Shown here piece by piece: positions 29,826 through 38,995 of a DNA stretch of 64,000 nucleotides (positions within the stretch are counted from its first letter, which is position 1; every line of letters starts with the position of its first letter). The notes below the pieces were generated by a model. The model was not told where the DNA came from. It saw only the letters and a list, made by a program, of their open reading frames with translations, and did no database searches. Position numbers and translations under genes: made by a program. Origin of the DNA: CAWJLS01 sp963843755 (GTDB lineage: Bacteria; Acidobacteriota; Thermoanaerobaculia; Multivoradales; DATKCC01); NCBI GenBank assembly GCA_963843755.1, contig CAWJLS010000012.1, forward strand, positions 62,001 to 126,000. Reading direction: 5' to 3'.

Positions 29826-30935
29826 ATGTTGACCAAGGAGTTCGACTACCACCTGCCCGAGGAGCGGATCGCCCAGGAGCCGCGGCCGCGCGGGACGAGC
29901 CGGCTACTGGTGCTGAGCGCGCCGTCCGGCAGCCGCGAGCGGCACCGCACCGTCGCCGACCTGCCGGAGATCCTCCGCCCCGGCGACCTGCTGGTGGTCA
30001 ACGACACCCGGGTGATCCCCGCCCGGATCTTCGGCCACCGCGTCTTGGGCGACGGCACCGACGGCGCGCGCATCGAGCTGCTACTCATCGAGCCCGTCGA
30101 TGCGGACGGCGCCGCGCCCGACACGGTCTGGGACGCCCTCGTGCGCCCCGGCCGCAAAGCGCGCCCGGGGACCTCCATCGTCTTCCGGACCGACGACGGC
30201 CCCGGAGACGACAGCGGGCAGATCGTGCTCCGCGCCGAGGTGCTCGCCAAGGCGGACGACGGCCGCCACCGGGTGCGCTTCTCCGAGCCCGTCCAGCCCC
30301 ACCTCGAGCGGCTCGGCCACGTACCGCTGCCGCCCTACATCAAGCGGGCCGACCGCGCCGCCGACCGCGACCGCTACCAGACCGTCTACGCCCGCAGCCC
30401 CGGCGCCATCGCCGCCCCCACCGCCGGCCTCCACTTCACGCCGGAGCTCCTCGACCGGCTCGAACAGCGCGGAATCGGCCACGCCGCCGTCACCCTCCAC
30501 GTCGGCATCGGCACCTTCAAGCCGGTCACCGCCGAGCTCGTCCACGAGCACCGGATGGACGCCGAGCGCTACGACCTCTCCCCAGCCACCGCCGACGCCA
30601 TCCGCCGCACCCGCGCGCAAGGCGGCCGCATCGTCGCCGTCGGCACCACCGTCGTCCGCACCCTCGAATCCGCCGCCACATCTTCCGGCCAGACCGACGG
30701 CACCCTCAAAGAAGGCCCCGGCCGCACCGAGCTCTTCATCGTCCCCGGCTACCGCTTCAGGGTCGTCGACGCCCTCCTCACCAACTTCCACCTCCCCCGC
30801 TCCACCCTGCTGATGCTCGTCAGCGCCTTCGCCGGCAAGGAGCGAGTCCTCGAAGCCTACGAAGAAGCGGTTCGCGAGAAGTACCGGTTCTATTCGTACG
30901 GAGATGCCATGCTGGCCGAGCGAAGAGAAGGGTAG
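29826..30935 (+). CDS. queA: QueA, tRNA preQ1(34) S-adenosylmethionine ribosyltransferase-isomerase
   Basis: Transfers ribosyl from S-adenosylmethionine to preQ1 at the tRNA wobble base to make epoxyqueuosine. 369 residues, normal length. Signatures: FDYHLPEERIAQEPRPRG at the start, LLVVNDTRVIPARI, PTAGLHFTPELL, LHVGIGTFKPV, and TNFHLPRSTLLMLVSAF at the end. Starts 3 bp after the MFS stop. No tgt gene in the window. Confidence 0.97.
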   Translation: MLTKEFDYHLPEERIAQEPRPRGTSRLLVLSAPSGSRERHRTVADLPEILRPGDLLVVNDTRVIPARIFGHRVLGDGTDGARIELLLIEPVDADGAAPDTVWDALVRPGRKARPGTSIVFRTDDGPGDDSGQIVLRAEVLAKADDGRHRVRFSEPVQPHLERLGHVPLPPYIKRADRAADRDRYQTVYARSPGAIAAPTAGLHFTPELLDRLEQRGIGHAAVTLHVGIGTFKPVTAELVHEHRMDAERYDLSPATADAIRRTRAQGGRIVAVGTTVVRTLESAATSSGQTDGTLKEGPGRTELFIVPGYRFRVVDALLTNFHLPRSTLLMLVSAFAGKERVLEAYEEAVREKYRFYSYGDAMLAERREG

Positions 30936-31273
30936 GGGGCGAGGGACACCACCACCCACCCGGTCCTCTCCCACCATCTCGTCATCCGGGGGTGGGGGGG
31001 GGGGACGAACGCCTCGCACGTGGAGCGGTGCGGGGGTGAGCGGTGGAGGGCGTCATGGACCGCGTCCGCGACAGCCCCTGCGTGGCAACCCGGCCCGACG
31101 CGGGCCATGTCGAGCTGCGCGTTGAGCTCCCAACCGTCCAGTTCGCGCAGCGTCCCGGAGCCGTCACCCCCGCACCGCTCCCGGCAGCCCCCTCGCCCGC
31201 CCCTCCCCCCCTCCCCATCCCGACCGCGCCCCGGTTTCCTTCGCCCCCGCCCTTCCGCTACGCTTCACCTCCG
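30936..31273. other. queA-glnS intergenic region carrying R3
   Basis: 338 bp with no gene seen. The first part has a GC hairpin (CCACCC/GGGTGG blocks) and a run of about ten G near 30988-30999, then element R3 (31022-31181), then a Pro-codon-like C-rich tail up to the glnS ATG. No clear promoter or T-tract could be fixed. Confidence 0.5.
31022..31181 (+). repeat. Structured element R3 (covarying three-stem repeat)
   Basis: 160 nt, plus orientation. Closing stem 31022-31039 with 31164-31181 (18 bp, perfect). P2 pairs 31054-31066 with 31097-31109 (CATGG and CGCGTC blocks around a 2-nt mismatch). P3 pairs 31115-31121 (CTGCGCG) with 31144-31150 (CGCGCAG) around a 22-nt loop. CGGTGGAGGGCGT and GTCCCGGAGCC are identical to R1 and R2. 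Confidence 0.75.
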
Positions 31274-33654
31274 ATGACCGACCGCCCCGACACCGACTCC
31301 AAAGACTTCATCCGCACGATCGTCGCCGACGACGTCGCCGCCGGCAAGCACGACGGCCGCGTCGCCACGCGCTTCCCCCCGAGCCGAACGGCTACCTCCA
31401 CATCGGCCACGCCAAGTCGATCGTCCTCAACTTCGGCGTCGCCCGCGAGTGGAGCGGCACCTGCAACCTCCGCTTCGACGACACCAACCCCCTGACGGAG
31501 GACATGGAGTACGCCCACGCCATCGAGAAGGACGTCCGGTGGCTCGGCTACTCCTGGACCGAGCAGCACTTCGCCTCCGACTACTTCGAGCGCCTCTACG
31601 AGTGCGCCGAACGCCTGATCCAGGACGGCAAGGCCTACGTCGACAGCCTGTCGGAGGAGGAGATCCGCGCCTACCGCGGCACGGTCACCGAGGCGGGGCG
31701 GCCCAGCCCCTACCGCGACCGCTCGGTGGAGGAGAACCTGGACCTGTTCCGGCGGATGCGCGCCGGCGAGCTCCCGGACGGCGCCTGCGTGCTGCGGGCG
31801 AAGATCGACCTCGCCTCGCCCAACATGAAGATGCGCGACCCGCTGCTCTACCGCATCCGCCACGCCGAGCACTACCGGACGGGCGACGCCTGGTGCATCT
31901 ACCCGATGTACGACTTCACCCACTGCCTCTCGGACGCCTTCGAGGGCATCACCCACTCGCTCTGCACCCTCGAGTTCGAGAACAACCGGGAGCTCTACGA
32001 CTGGATCCTCGACCAGCTCCTGCCCGCGCCCCATCCCCAGCAGATCGAGTTCGCCCGGCTCAACCTCTCCTACACGGCGCTGTCCAAGCGGCGGCTGCTC
32101 CAGCTCGTCACCGAAGGGCACGTCTCCGGCTGGGACGACCCGCGCATGCCGACGATCTCGGCGCTGCGCCGGCGCGGCGTCACGCCCGCGGCCCTGCGCG
32201 ACTTCTGTGACCGGATCGGCGTCGCCCGGGCCGACAACCTGGTCGACGTGGCGCTGCTCGAGCACTCGATTCGCGACGACCTCAACCCGGTCGTCCCCCG
32301 GGTGCTGTGCGTGCTCCGGCCGCTCAAGGTGGTGATCACCAACTACCCGGAGGGCGCGTCCGAGAGCCTCGACGCCCCCTACTTCCCGCGCGACGTGGGA
32401 AAGCCGGGATCGCGCCCGCTCCCCTTCTCCCGCGAGCTCTGGATCGAGCGCGACGATTTCGCCAAGGAGCCGCCCACGGGGTTCCGGCGCCTGGCACCGG
32501 GACGCGAGGTCCGGCTGCGCTACGCCTACTTCATCCGCTGCGACGAGGTGATCGAGGACGAGGCGACCGGCGAGGTGGTCGAGCTGCGCTGCACCTACGA
32601 CCCGGAGACCCGGGGCGGCGCGGCGCCCGACGGCCGGAAGCCGTCCGGCACGATCCACTGGGTCTCGGCAGCCCACGCCCGCGACGTGGAGGTGCGCCTC
32701 TACGACCGGCTTTTCACCGTCGAGCGCCCCGGAGGCGGCGAGGTCCCGTTCACCGAACAGATGAACCCGGAGTCGCTGGTCGTCCTGCCGGACGCCAAGC
32801 TCGAGCCGGCCGCCCTCGGGGAGCCGGGAGGTCCGGAGGGTCCGCAGGACGGGGCCGCCAGCGCCATGGCCGGCGGCCGCTTCCAGTGCGAGCGCCAGGG
32901 CTACTTCTACCTCGACCCGGTCGACTCGACGCCGGAGCGGCCGGTGCTCAACCGGACGGTGACCCTGCGCGACAGTTGGGCCAAGGCGGCGAGGACCGCG
33001 ACCTCAACCCAGCCGACCGAGCAGGCGAAGCCCCCCGCGCAGGCACCGCCCGCCGTTCCACCATCGCAGGAGACGCCGCGCGATCCCCTGGCCGGCCTCT
33101 CCGCCGAACGCCGCGCCGCGGTCGAGCAGCTCGCCGCCCGCCACGGCCTGCCGCTGGAGGACGCCCGGGTGCTGACCGACGACCCCGCCCTCGGCGCGCT
33201 GTTCGAGGAGGCGGTCGCTACCGGCGCCGAGGCGAAGGCGGTGGCCAACTGGACGATCAACGAGCTCCTGGGCCGCCTGGCCAACCTCGGCCAGGAGAGC
33301 GTCGCCGACCGGCCGGTGGACGGCAAGGGGCTGGCGGAGCTCGTCCTGCTGATCGACGACGGCACCATCTCCACCGCCATCGCCAAGAAGGTGCTGGATG
33401 AGATGGTCGAGCAGGGGGGCTCCCCACGAGAGATCGTCCGCCGGCGCGGGCTCCAGCAGGTGACCGACAGCGCGGCGATCGAGGCGGCGGTCGACGCGGC
33501 CCTGGCCGCCCATCCGGACGAGGCCGAACGGCTCCGTTCCGGAGAGGCCAAGCTCCACGGCTTCTTCGTCGGTCAGGTGATGCGCGCGACCCGCGGCAAG
33601 GCGGCCCCGGAGCTGGTCAACCGCCTACTGCGCGAGCGCACGAAGGCCGGCTGA
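31274..33654 (+). CDS. glnS: Glutaminyl-tRNA synthetase with C-terminal YqeY-like domain (apparent frameshift)
   Basis: Charges tRNA-Gln with glutamine. The N-terminus MTDRPDTDSKDFIRTIVADD (ATG 31274) is in one frame and everything from GYLHIGHAKS onward in another. Adding one C to the run at 31375-31380 restores FPPEPNGYLHIGHAKS and gives about 793 residues. HIGH is intact; the KMSKS-type site is LSYTALSKRR. The last 180 residues form a GatB/YqeY-type tRNA-binding domain, an arrangement known from Deinococcus GlnRS. GlnRS is normally essential, so sequence error is more likely than a dead gene. Confidence 0.9.
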
Positions 33655-33731
33655 GCCCCCCGTAGAAGTTCAAGGCGCTCCGGGACGCCCTCTGATGGGC
33701 GGGGGCGTACCTCGCCCACCGGCTCCCCGTC

Positions 33732-34097
33732 TCACCGCGGTGCGAACACCAGCGGCACCGTGAACAGCACCGCCCCCACCGCCAACGCGTAGAGCGGCAC
33801 CGCCGGCGCCGCGGCCTGGACCGCCTCCGGCGCCATGGCCCGGAGCAGGGCGGGGATGCCCTGGGGGCCGACCAGCCAGAGGGCCATCGCCCGCCGCCGC
33901 TGCTCCCGCGTCAGCCGGCGGCGGCGCCAGACGTAGACGTTGCCGGCGACCCAGCCGAGGGCGGCGGCGACCGAGTAGAGCGGGTAGAGGCCGAGAGAGA
34001 GCGTCCCGGCCAGAGAGAGGAGCCCCACCCCGTGGGCGCCCGCCAGCAGCCAGCAGGCGAAGAAGAGCCCGAAAAGGGGGACCTCCAGCCGCCTCAA
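33732..34097 (-). CDS. Small membrane protein of unknown function
   Basis: 121 residues with three or four hydrophobic segments (about 4-22, 25-50, 92-120) and a basic loop YVWRRRRLTREQRRRAM. Not recognised. Its start lies 31 bp after the gcvPB stop, so it may be read with the glycine-cleavage genes without being part of the system. Confidence 0.65.
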   Translation of the reverse strand: MRRLEVPLFGLFFACWLLAGAHGVGLLSLAGTLSLGLYPLYSVAAALGWVAGNVYVWRRRRLTREQRRRAMALWLVGPQGIPALLRAMAPEAVQAAAPAVPLYALAVGAVLFTVPLVFAPR

Positions 34098-34128
34098 TCC
34101 GCCCGCTCCGCTCGATCGCCCTCCCGGA

Positions 34129-35655
34129 TCACCCCTCGGCCCCCTCCGGGCGCCAGCGCAGCACCGGGTTGCGGGCGGCCTGGGCCTCGTCGCACCGACG
34201 CACCGGCGTGGTGTACGGGGCGCCCTTGACCAGCTCCGGGTCCTCCTCCGCCTCCCGGGCGATCGCCACCATCGCCTCGATGAAGTGGTCGAGCTCCTCC
34301 TTGCCCGCGGTCTCGGTCGGCTCGATCATCAGCGCGCCGGAGACGATCAGCGGGAAGTAGACCGTCGGCGGATGGAAGCCGTAGTCCATCAACCGCTTGG
34401 CGATGTCCATGGTGGAGACGCCCAGGTCGTGCTGGCGCTTGTCGGAGAAGACCACCTCGTGGAGCGACGGCGCCTCGTACGGCAGGTGGTAGTGGGGCTC
34501 CAGCCCCTTGCGGAGGTAGTTGGCGTTGAGCACGGCGTACTCGGCGACCCGCTTGAGGCCCTCCGGGCCCATCGCCATGATGTAGCAGAGCGCCCGGATC
34601 AGCATGCCGAACTGGCCGTGGAAGGAGCGGATGCGGCCGATCGACTGGGGCCGGTCGTGGTCCAGGTAGAAGCCGTTCGCGTCCCGCTCCACCGTCGGCA
34701 CCGGCAGGAAGGGCACCAGCTCGTCGGCGACGCCGACCGGGCCGGCGCCCGGGCCGCCGCCGCCGTGGGGGGTGGTGAACGTCTTGTGCAGGTTCATGTG
34801 CAGGACGTCGACCCCCATGTCGCCGGGCCGCGCCTTGCCGACGAAGGCGTTGAAGTTGGCGCCGTCGCAGTAGAGGAACCCGCCCTTGCCGTGGACGATC
34901 TCCGCGATGTCGCGGATGTGGTCCTCGAACACCCCGAGGGTGTTGGGCACGGTCAGCATCAGCGCCGCCACGTCCTCGGTCATCTCCCGCTCGAGGTCGG
35001 CCAGGTCGAGGGTGCCGCGCTCGTTCGAGAGCAGCTCCTTGACCTCGAAGCCGGCGAAGTGGGCCGAGGCCGGGTTGGTGCCGTGGGCCGAGTCCGGGAT
35101 CAGCACGTACTTGCGGTTCTCGCCGCGGGCGTCGATCGCCGCGCGCGCCATGAGGATGCCGGCGAACTCGCCGTGGGCGCCGGCCGCCGGGTGGAGCGAC
35201 ACGCGGGAGAGGCCGGTGAGCTCGATCAGGGCCCGCTCGAGCCCCCAGAAGAGGGCCAGGTTCCCCTGCACCGTCGAGCTCGGCTGGAGCGGATGGCTGC
35301 CGGCGAGCCCGGGCAGGCGCGCCATGTCCTCGTTGATCCTGGGGTTGTACTTCATGGTGCAGCTCCCCAGGGGGTAGAGACCGAGGTCGAGGGCGTAGTT
35401 CTTGCGCGAGATGCGTGTGAAGTGGCGCACCACGTCGACTTCGGAGACCTCGGGCATGCCGTCGATCTCGTCGCGGATCAGGTCGGCCGGCAGCAGCTCG
35501 TTCAGCGGGCGCTCCTCGACCCCGCTCTGCGGCAGGGTCACGCCGATGCGGCCGGGGCGGCTGCGCTCGAAGATCAGCCCCTCGTTGCGCCACGCCACGT
35601 CGGGAACACGTCGGTCGGCGGCGGCCGTTGCGGTCTCAGTCTGTTCGTCTGTCAT
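34129..35655 (-). CDS. gcvPB: Glycine dehydrogenase (decarboxylating) subunit 2
   Basis: PLP-dependent half of split P-protein: decarboxylates glycine and passes aminomethyl to GcvH. 508 residues. The PLP lysine is K291 in HMNLHKTFTTPHGGGGPGAG; PDSAHGTNPASAHFAGF and YCDGANFNAFVG are typical. GAGGAAG precedes the ATG. It follows gcvPA by 36 bp. The basic set gcvT-gcvH-gcvPA-gcvPB is complete here, lacking only the shared lipoamide dehydrogenase. Confidence 0.97.
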   Translation of the reverse strand: MTDEQTETATAAADRRVPDVAWRNEGLIFERSRPGRIGVTLPQSGVEERPLNELLPADLIRDEIDGMPEVSEVDVVRHFTRISRKNYALDLGLYPLGSCTMKYNPRINEDMARLPGLAGSHPLQPSSTVQGNLALFWGLERALIELTGLSRVSLHPAAGAHGEFAGILMARAAIDARGENRKYVLIPDSAHGTNPASAHFAGFEVKELLSNERGTLDLADLEREMTEDVAALMLTVPNTLGVFEDHIRDIAEIVHGKGGFLYCDGANFNAFVGKARPGDMGVDVLHMNLHKTFTTPHGGGGPGAGPVGVADELVPFLPVPTVERDANGFYLDHDRPQSIGRIRSFHGQFGMLIRALCYIMAMGPEGLKRVAEYAVLNANYLRKGLEPHYHLPYEAPSLHEVVFSDKRQHDLGVSTMDIAKRLMDYGFHPPTVYFPLIVSGALMIEPTETAGKEELDHFIEAMVAIAREAEEDPELVKGAPYTTPVRRCDEAQAARNPVLRWRPEGAEG

Positions 35656-35691
35656 GTCGTCTGCTTCCTCGGGAGGGGTAGCCGGCCACGG

Positions 35692-37095
35692 TCAGACCGT
35701 CGCCGCCTCCTGGTGGTGAGCGCGTGCCGCGAGGGCGGTCAGCAGCCGGTCCACGTCCGCCGGCGGGTTGGCCTCGGTGACCGCCATCAGGAAGCAGTCG
35801 CCGAGCTCGGGATAGTCGGCACCGAGCGGCACGCCGGCCAGGACGCCCTGCTCTTCGAGGTCGTGGAGCACCCGCGCCACCGGCTCGGACGAACGCACCG
35901 CCAGCTCGTTGAACACCGGCGCGTCGAACGCCGCCGACAGGCCCTGGGCCTCGCCCAGACGCCGCCGGAGCGCCGCCGTGCGCTGGAGGTTGATCTCCGC
36001 CAGCCGGCGCAGGCCGCGCTTGCCGTAGAGGCACAGGTAGATCGTCGCCCCGAGGGCGCACAGCGCCTGGTTGGTGCAGATGTTCGAGGTCGCCTTCTCC
36101 CGGCGGATGTGCTGCTCGCGGGTGGACAGCGTCAGCACCCACGACCGCTCGCCGTCGGCGTCGACCGTCTGGCCGGCCAGGCGGCCGGGCATGGAGCGCT
36201 TGTACTTGTCGCGGGTCGCCATGAAGCCGAGGTACGGACCACCGAAGGAGAGCGGCAGGCCGAACGACTGCCCCTCGCCGACGGCGATGTCGCAGCCGCC
36301 CTCGCCGGGGCTCTGGAGCAGCCCCAAGGAGAGGGCCTCGGCCACCACGCCGATCGCCAGGGCGCCGTGGGCGTGGGCGGCCTCGGCCGCCGTCTTCCAA
36401 CCCTCGACGACGCCGAAGTAGTTGGGCGACTGGACCGCCACGCAGATCGTCTGGTCGTCGACCGCCGCGGCCAGCCCAGCGGCGTCGGTGGCACCGCGCT
36501 CGTCCCAACCGACCTCGACGATCTCGAGGTCGAGGTTGGTCGCGTAGGAGCGGAGCACCGCGCGGTACTGGGGGTTGACGGTGCGCGAAACGACGACCTT
36601 CTTGCGCTTCTTCTGGATCCGATCGGCCATCAGCACGGCCTCGGTGAACGCGGTCGCGCCTTCGTAGAGGGAGGCGTTGGCCACGTCCATGCCGGTGAGC
36701 ATGCTGATCAGGGTCTGGAACTCGAAGATCGCCTGGAGCGTGCCCTGGGAGATCTCCGGCTGGTACGGGGTGTAGACGGTGAGGAACTCGCCCCGCAGCA
36801 GCATATGGTCGACCGCCGCCGGCACGTCGTGGCGGTAGGCGCCGCCGCCGAGGAAGCTGACCATGTCGCGCCCCGGCACCCGGTTCATCCCGTCGAGGCG
36901 CCGGAAGTACTCCCGCAGCTCGCCGTCCGACAGCGGGCCCGGCAGGTCGAACGGCCGGTCCAGGACCAGATCGCCCAGGCTCTCGAAGAGACGGTCGATC
37001 GAGTCGACGCCGATGGCGTCGAGCATCTCCTGGCGGTCGAGCTCTCCGGTGGAGAGCAGGCGGTGGGTGGTGTGGTCCGTATCAGTCGTCGCCAC
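35692..37095 (-). CDS. gcvPA: Glycine dehydrogenase (decarboxylating) subunit 1
   Basis: Subunit that assembles with GcvPB in the split P-protein; it has the same fold but no PLP lysine. 467 residues, GTG start overlapping the last 14 bases of gcvH. MVSFLGGGAYRHDVPAAVDH, FLTVYTPYQPEISQGTLQAI and NASLYEGATAFTEAVLMA are characteristic. The C-terminus is normal. Confidence 0.97.
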   Translation of the reverse strand: MATTDTDHTTHRLLSTGELDRQEMLDAIGVDSIDRLFESLGDLVLDRPFDLPGPLSDGELREYFRRLDGMNRVPGRDMVSFLGGGAYRHDVPAAVDHMLLRGEFLTVYTPYQPEISQGTLQAIFEFQTLISMLTGMDVANASLYEGATAFTEAVLMADRIQKKRKKVVVSRTVNPQYRAVLRSYATNLDLEIVEVGWDERGATDAAGLAAAVDDQTICVAVQSPNYFGVVEGWKTAAEAAHAHGALAIGVVAEALSLGLLQSPGEGGCDIAVGEGQSFGLPLSFGGPYLGFMATRDKYKRSMPGRLAGQTVDADGERSWVLTLSTREQHIRREKATSNICTNQALCALGATIYLCLYGKRGLRRLAEINLQRTAALRRRLGEAQGLSAAFDAPVFNELAVRSSEPVARVLHDLEEQGVLAGVPLGADYPELGDCFLMAVTEANPPADVDRLLTALAARAHHQEAATV

Positions 37096-37471
37096 TGGAG
37101 AGGAACTCCTCGTACTTCTCCGCGCTCATCAGGGCGTCGAGCTCTTTTTTGTCACCGATCTTGAGCTTGACCAGCCAGCCGTCGCCGTGGGGGTCGTCGT
37201 TGAGCAGCTCGGGCTCGTCTTCGAGCGCCGAGTTGACCTCGATCACCTCGCCGGAGATCGGCGTGTAGACCTCGGCCACGGCCTTGACGGACTCGATGGT
37301 GCCGACCTCGTCCGCGGCGTCGAAGCGGTCGCCGGTCTCGGGAAGGTCGACGAAGACGATCTCGCCCAGCTCCTCCTGGGCGAACTCGGTGATGCCGAGG
37401 ACACACGTGTCGCCTTCGACCCGCAGCCACTCGTGGTCCTTCGAATAGAGGTAGTCACTCGGGTACGACAT
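37082..37471 (-). CDS. gcvH: Glycine cleavage system H protein
   Basis: Lipoyl carrier that shuttles the aminomethyl group between P and T proteins. 129 residues. HEWLRVEGDTCVLGITEFAQ, and the lipoylated lysine K63 in VGTIESVKAVAEVYTP. GGAGAAG before the ATG. The 3' end overlaps gcvPA by 14 bp. Confidence 0.98.
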   Translation of the reverse strand: MSYPSDYLYSKDHEWLRVEGDTCVLGITEFAQEELGEIVFVDLPETGDRFDAADEVGTIESVKAVAEVYTPISGEVIEVNSALEDEPELLNDDPHGDGWLVKLKIGDKKELDALMSAEKYEEFLSSGDD

Positions 37472-37600
37472 GCTCTTCTCCTCTCTCCTCCTCCGGCCCG
37501 CCGAAGGGATGTTGGGGCACGGGCGACAAGGCCCAATCCTGCCGGCCCGATCATACCGGAGCCACCAGGCCGCGCCCCGCGTCCTCGGGCGGGTCGGCGG

Positions 37601-38734
37601 CTACTTGGAACGCTTGTAGAACGGTAGCTTGGTCAGTCGTCCGTCCAGGCGGCGGTTGCGCACCTCGAACACCACCGAGCGCCCGGCTTGCGCCATCTCC
37701 ACCGGGACGTAGCAGGTGCCGAGGGCCTTCTCGAAGGTGGGGCTCCAGGTGCCGCTGGCCACCGCGCCGACCGGCCGGTCGCCGTCGAGCACGCGGTGCC
37801 CGTCGCGGGCGATGCCGCGCCCCTCGATCTCGAAGCCGATCAGCTTGCGCTCGATCCCGGCCTCCTTCTGCCGGACGAGGGCGTCGCGGCCGACGAAGTC
37901 GCCGGCGTCGATCTTGACAGTCCAGGCGAGGCCCGCCTCCCAGGGGGTGACGGTGCCGTCGATCTCGTGCCCGTAGAGCGCCATGCCGGCCTCCAGGCGC
38001 AACGTGTCGCGGGCGCCGAGCCCGGCGGGGATCAGCCCGGCCCCGGCGCCGGCCTCGAGCAGCCGGTCCCAGATCCGCGGAGCGTCCGCCGGGTCGAGGT
38101 AGAGCTCGAACCCGTCCTCGCCGGTGTAGCCGGTGCGCGACAGGATCGCGTCCGCGCCGTCCACCGTGCCGGGGGCGAAGTGGTAGTTGCGGATGTCGTC
38201 GACCGCGCCGCCGATGCCGGGGGTGGCGAGCGGCCGCAGGATCTCGACCGCCTTCGGCCCCTGGAGGGCGATCAGCGCGGTCGTGGCGGAGATGTCCTCC
38301 ACCTCGACGCCGTCCACGCCGTCCGCGTGGCGGGCGATCCAGGCGAAATCCTTGGCCGCGTTCGAGGCGTTGACCACCACCATGTACTCGGCCTCGGCGA
38401 GGCGGTAGATCAGCAGGTCGTCGACGTAGGTGCCGCGCTCGGTGAGCAGGGCGCTGTAGTGGGCCTGGCCGATGCTCAGCTTGGTGACGTCGTTGGGGGT
38501 CAGCGACTGGAGGAACCCCTCGGCGCCGGGTCCCCAGACCCGCACCTCGCCCATGTGGCACACGTCGAACAGGCCGGCGGCGCTACGCACGGCCCGATGC
38601 TCCTCGATGACACCGCTGTACTGGACCGGCATCTCCCAGCCGGCGAAGTCGACCAGCTTGGCGCCGGCCGCCTGGTGACGCTCGTAGAGTGGAGTCCGCT
38701 GGAGAGGTTGCTGCGCGCTGGAGTCGTCGGTCAT
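37601..38734 (-). CDS. gcvT: Aminomethyltransferase, glycine cleavage T protein
   Basis: Releases ammonia from the H-protein intermediate and makes methylene-THF. 377 residues. MPVQYSGVIEEHRAVRSAAG and FDVCHMGEVRVWG at the N-terminus; folate-site region GLGARDTLRLEAGMALYGHE; C-terminal barrel with WSPTFEKALGTCYVPVEM. First gene of the gcv group; 129 bp separate it from gcvH. The upstream gap was inspected for a glycine riboswitch and none was accepted. Confidence 0.97.
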   Translation of the reverse strand: MTDDSSAQQPLQRTPLYERHQAAGAKLVDFAGWEMPVQYSGVIEEHRAVRSAAGLFDVCHMGEVRVWGPGAEGFLQSLTPNDVTKLSIGQAHYSALLTERGTYVDDLLIYRLAEAEYMVVVNASNAAKDFAWIARHADGVDGVEVEDISATTALIALQGPKAVEILRPLATPGIGGAVDDIRNYHFAPGTVDGADAILSRTGYTGEDGFELYLDPADAPRIWDRLLEAGAGAGLIPAGLGARDTLRLEAGMALYGHEIDGTVTPWEAGLAWTVKIDAGDFVGRDALVRQKEAGIERKLIGFEIEGRGIARDGHRVLDGDRPVGAVASGTWSPTFEKALGTCYVPVEMAQAGRSVVFEVRNRRLDGRLTKLPFYKRSK

Positions 38735-38995
38735 CGCTTGCTCCGGTCGGTCGTGGAACGGTCGGATCGAACCTGATCGGGCCGTGGAAACGTCGCCGTG
38801 GAGCCCCGAACGGGGCGGATGCGGCCTGTGGGGGAGAGCCCGCCGAAACCCCTGCGGGCTCCTCGAAACGCTATCACAGGCAAGCGCTGTCGGACCGCGG
38901 CCGGAGACGCCGCGACAGGGCCTCGGCGGGGCTGCCGAGGGTCCGGGGAGAGCCTGCGAGCGCCGGTGCGCCTCCGGTCCGTGAACGGAGGGCCG
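38735..38995. promoter_or_regulatory. Region upstream of gcvT
   Basis: No gene seen. It contains the 15-mer TGGAAACGTCGCCGT (38785-38799), also found before lon, a CCCCG/CGGGG hairpin just beyond it, and a GAGCCCGC/GCGGGCTC hairpin at 38834-38860. These could regulate gcvT, but no -10/-35 pair is convincing. Confidence 0.35.

Noticed and set aside
14527..31181. R1-R3 as integron attC sites or retron/transposon ends
   Set aside because: No GTTRRRY cores, integrase, reverse transcriptase or transposase gene is nearby; the shared internal motifs are not those of these systems.
14527..31181. R1-R3 as remnants of a coding gene (ELDGW-like peptide in one frame)
   Set aside because: Reading frames differ in length, R2 loses similarity in P2, and changes follow pairing rather than codon position.
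31274..33654. glnS as a pseudogene
   Set aside because: Only one base is missing in a C run, while catalytic and anticodon regions are otherwise conserved; sequence error is more likely.
38829..38890. Glycine-riboswitch-like string near gcvT (GGAGAG, CCGAAA, CACAGGCAAG)
   Set aside because: It reads on the plus strand, away from minus-strand gcvT, lacks the P2 hairpin between GGAGAG and CCGAA, and has no gene to control downstream.
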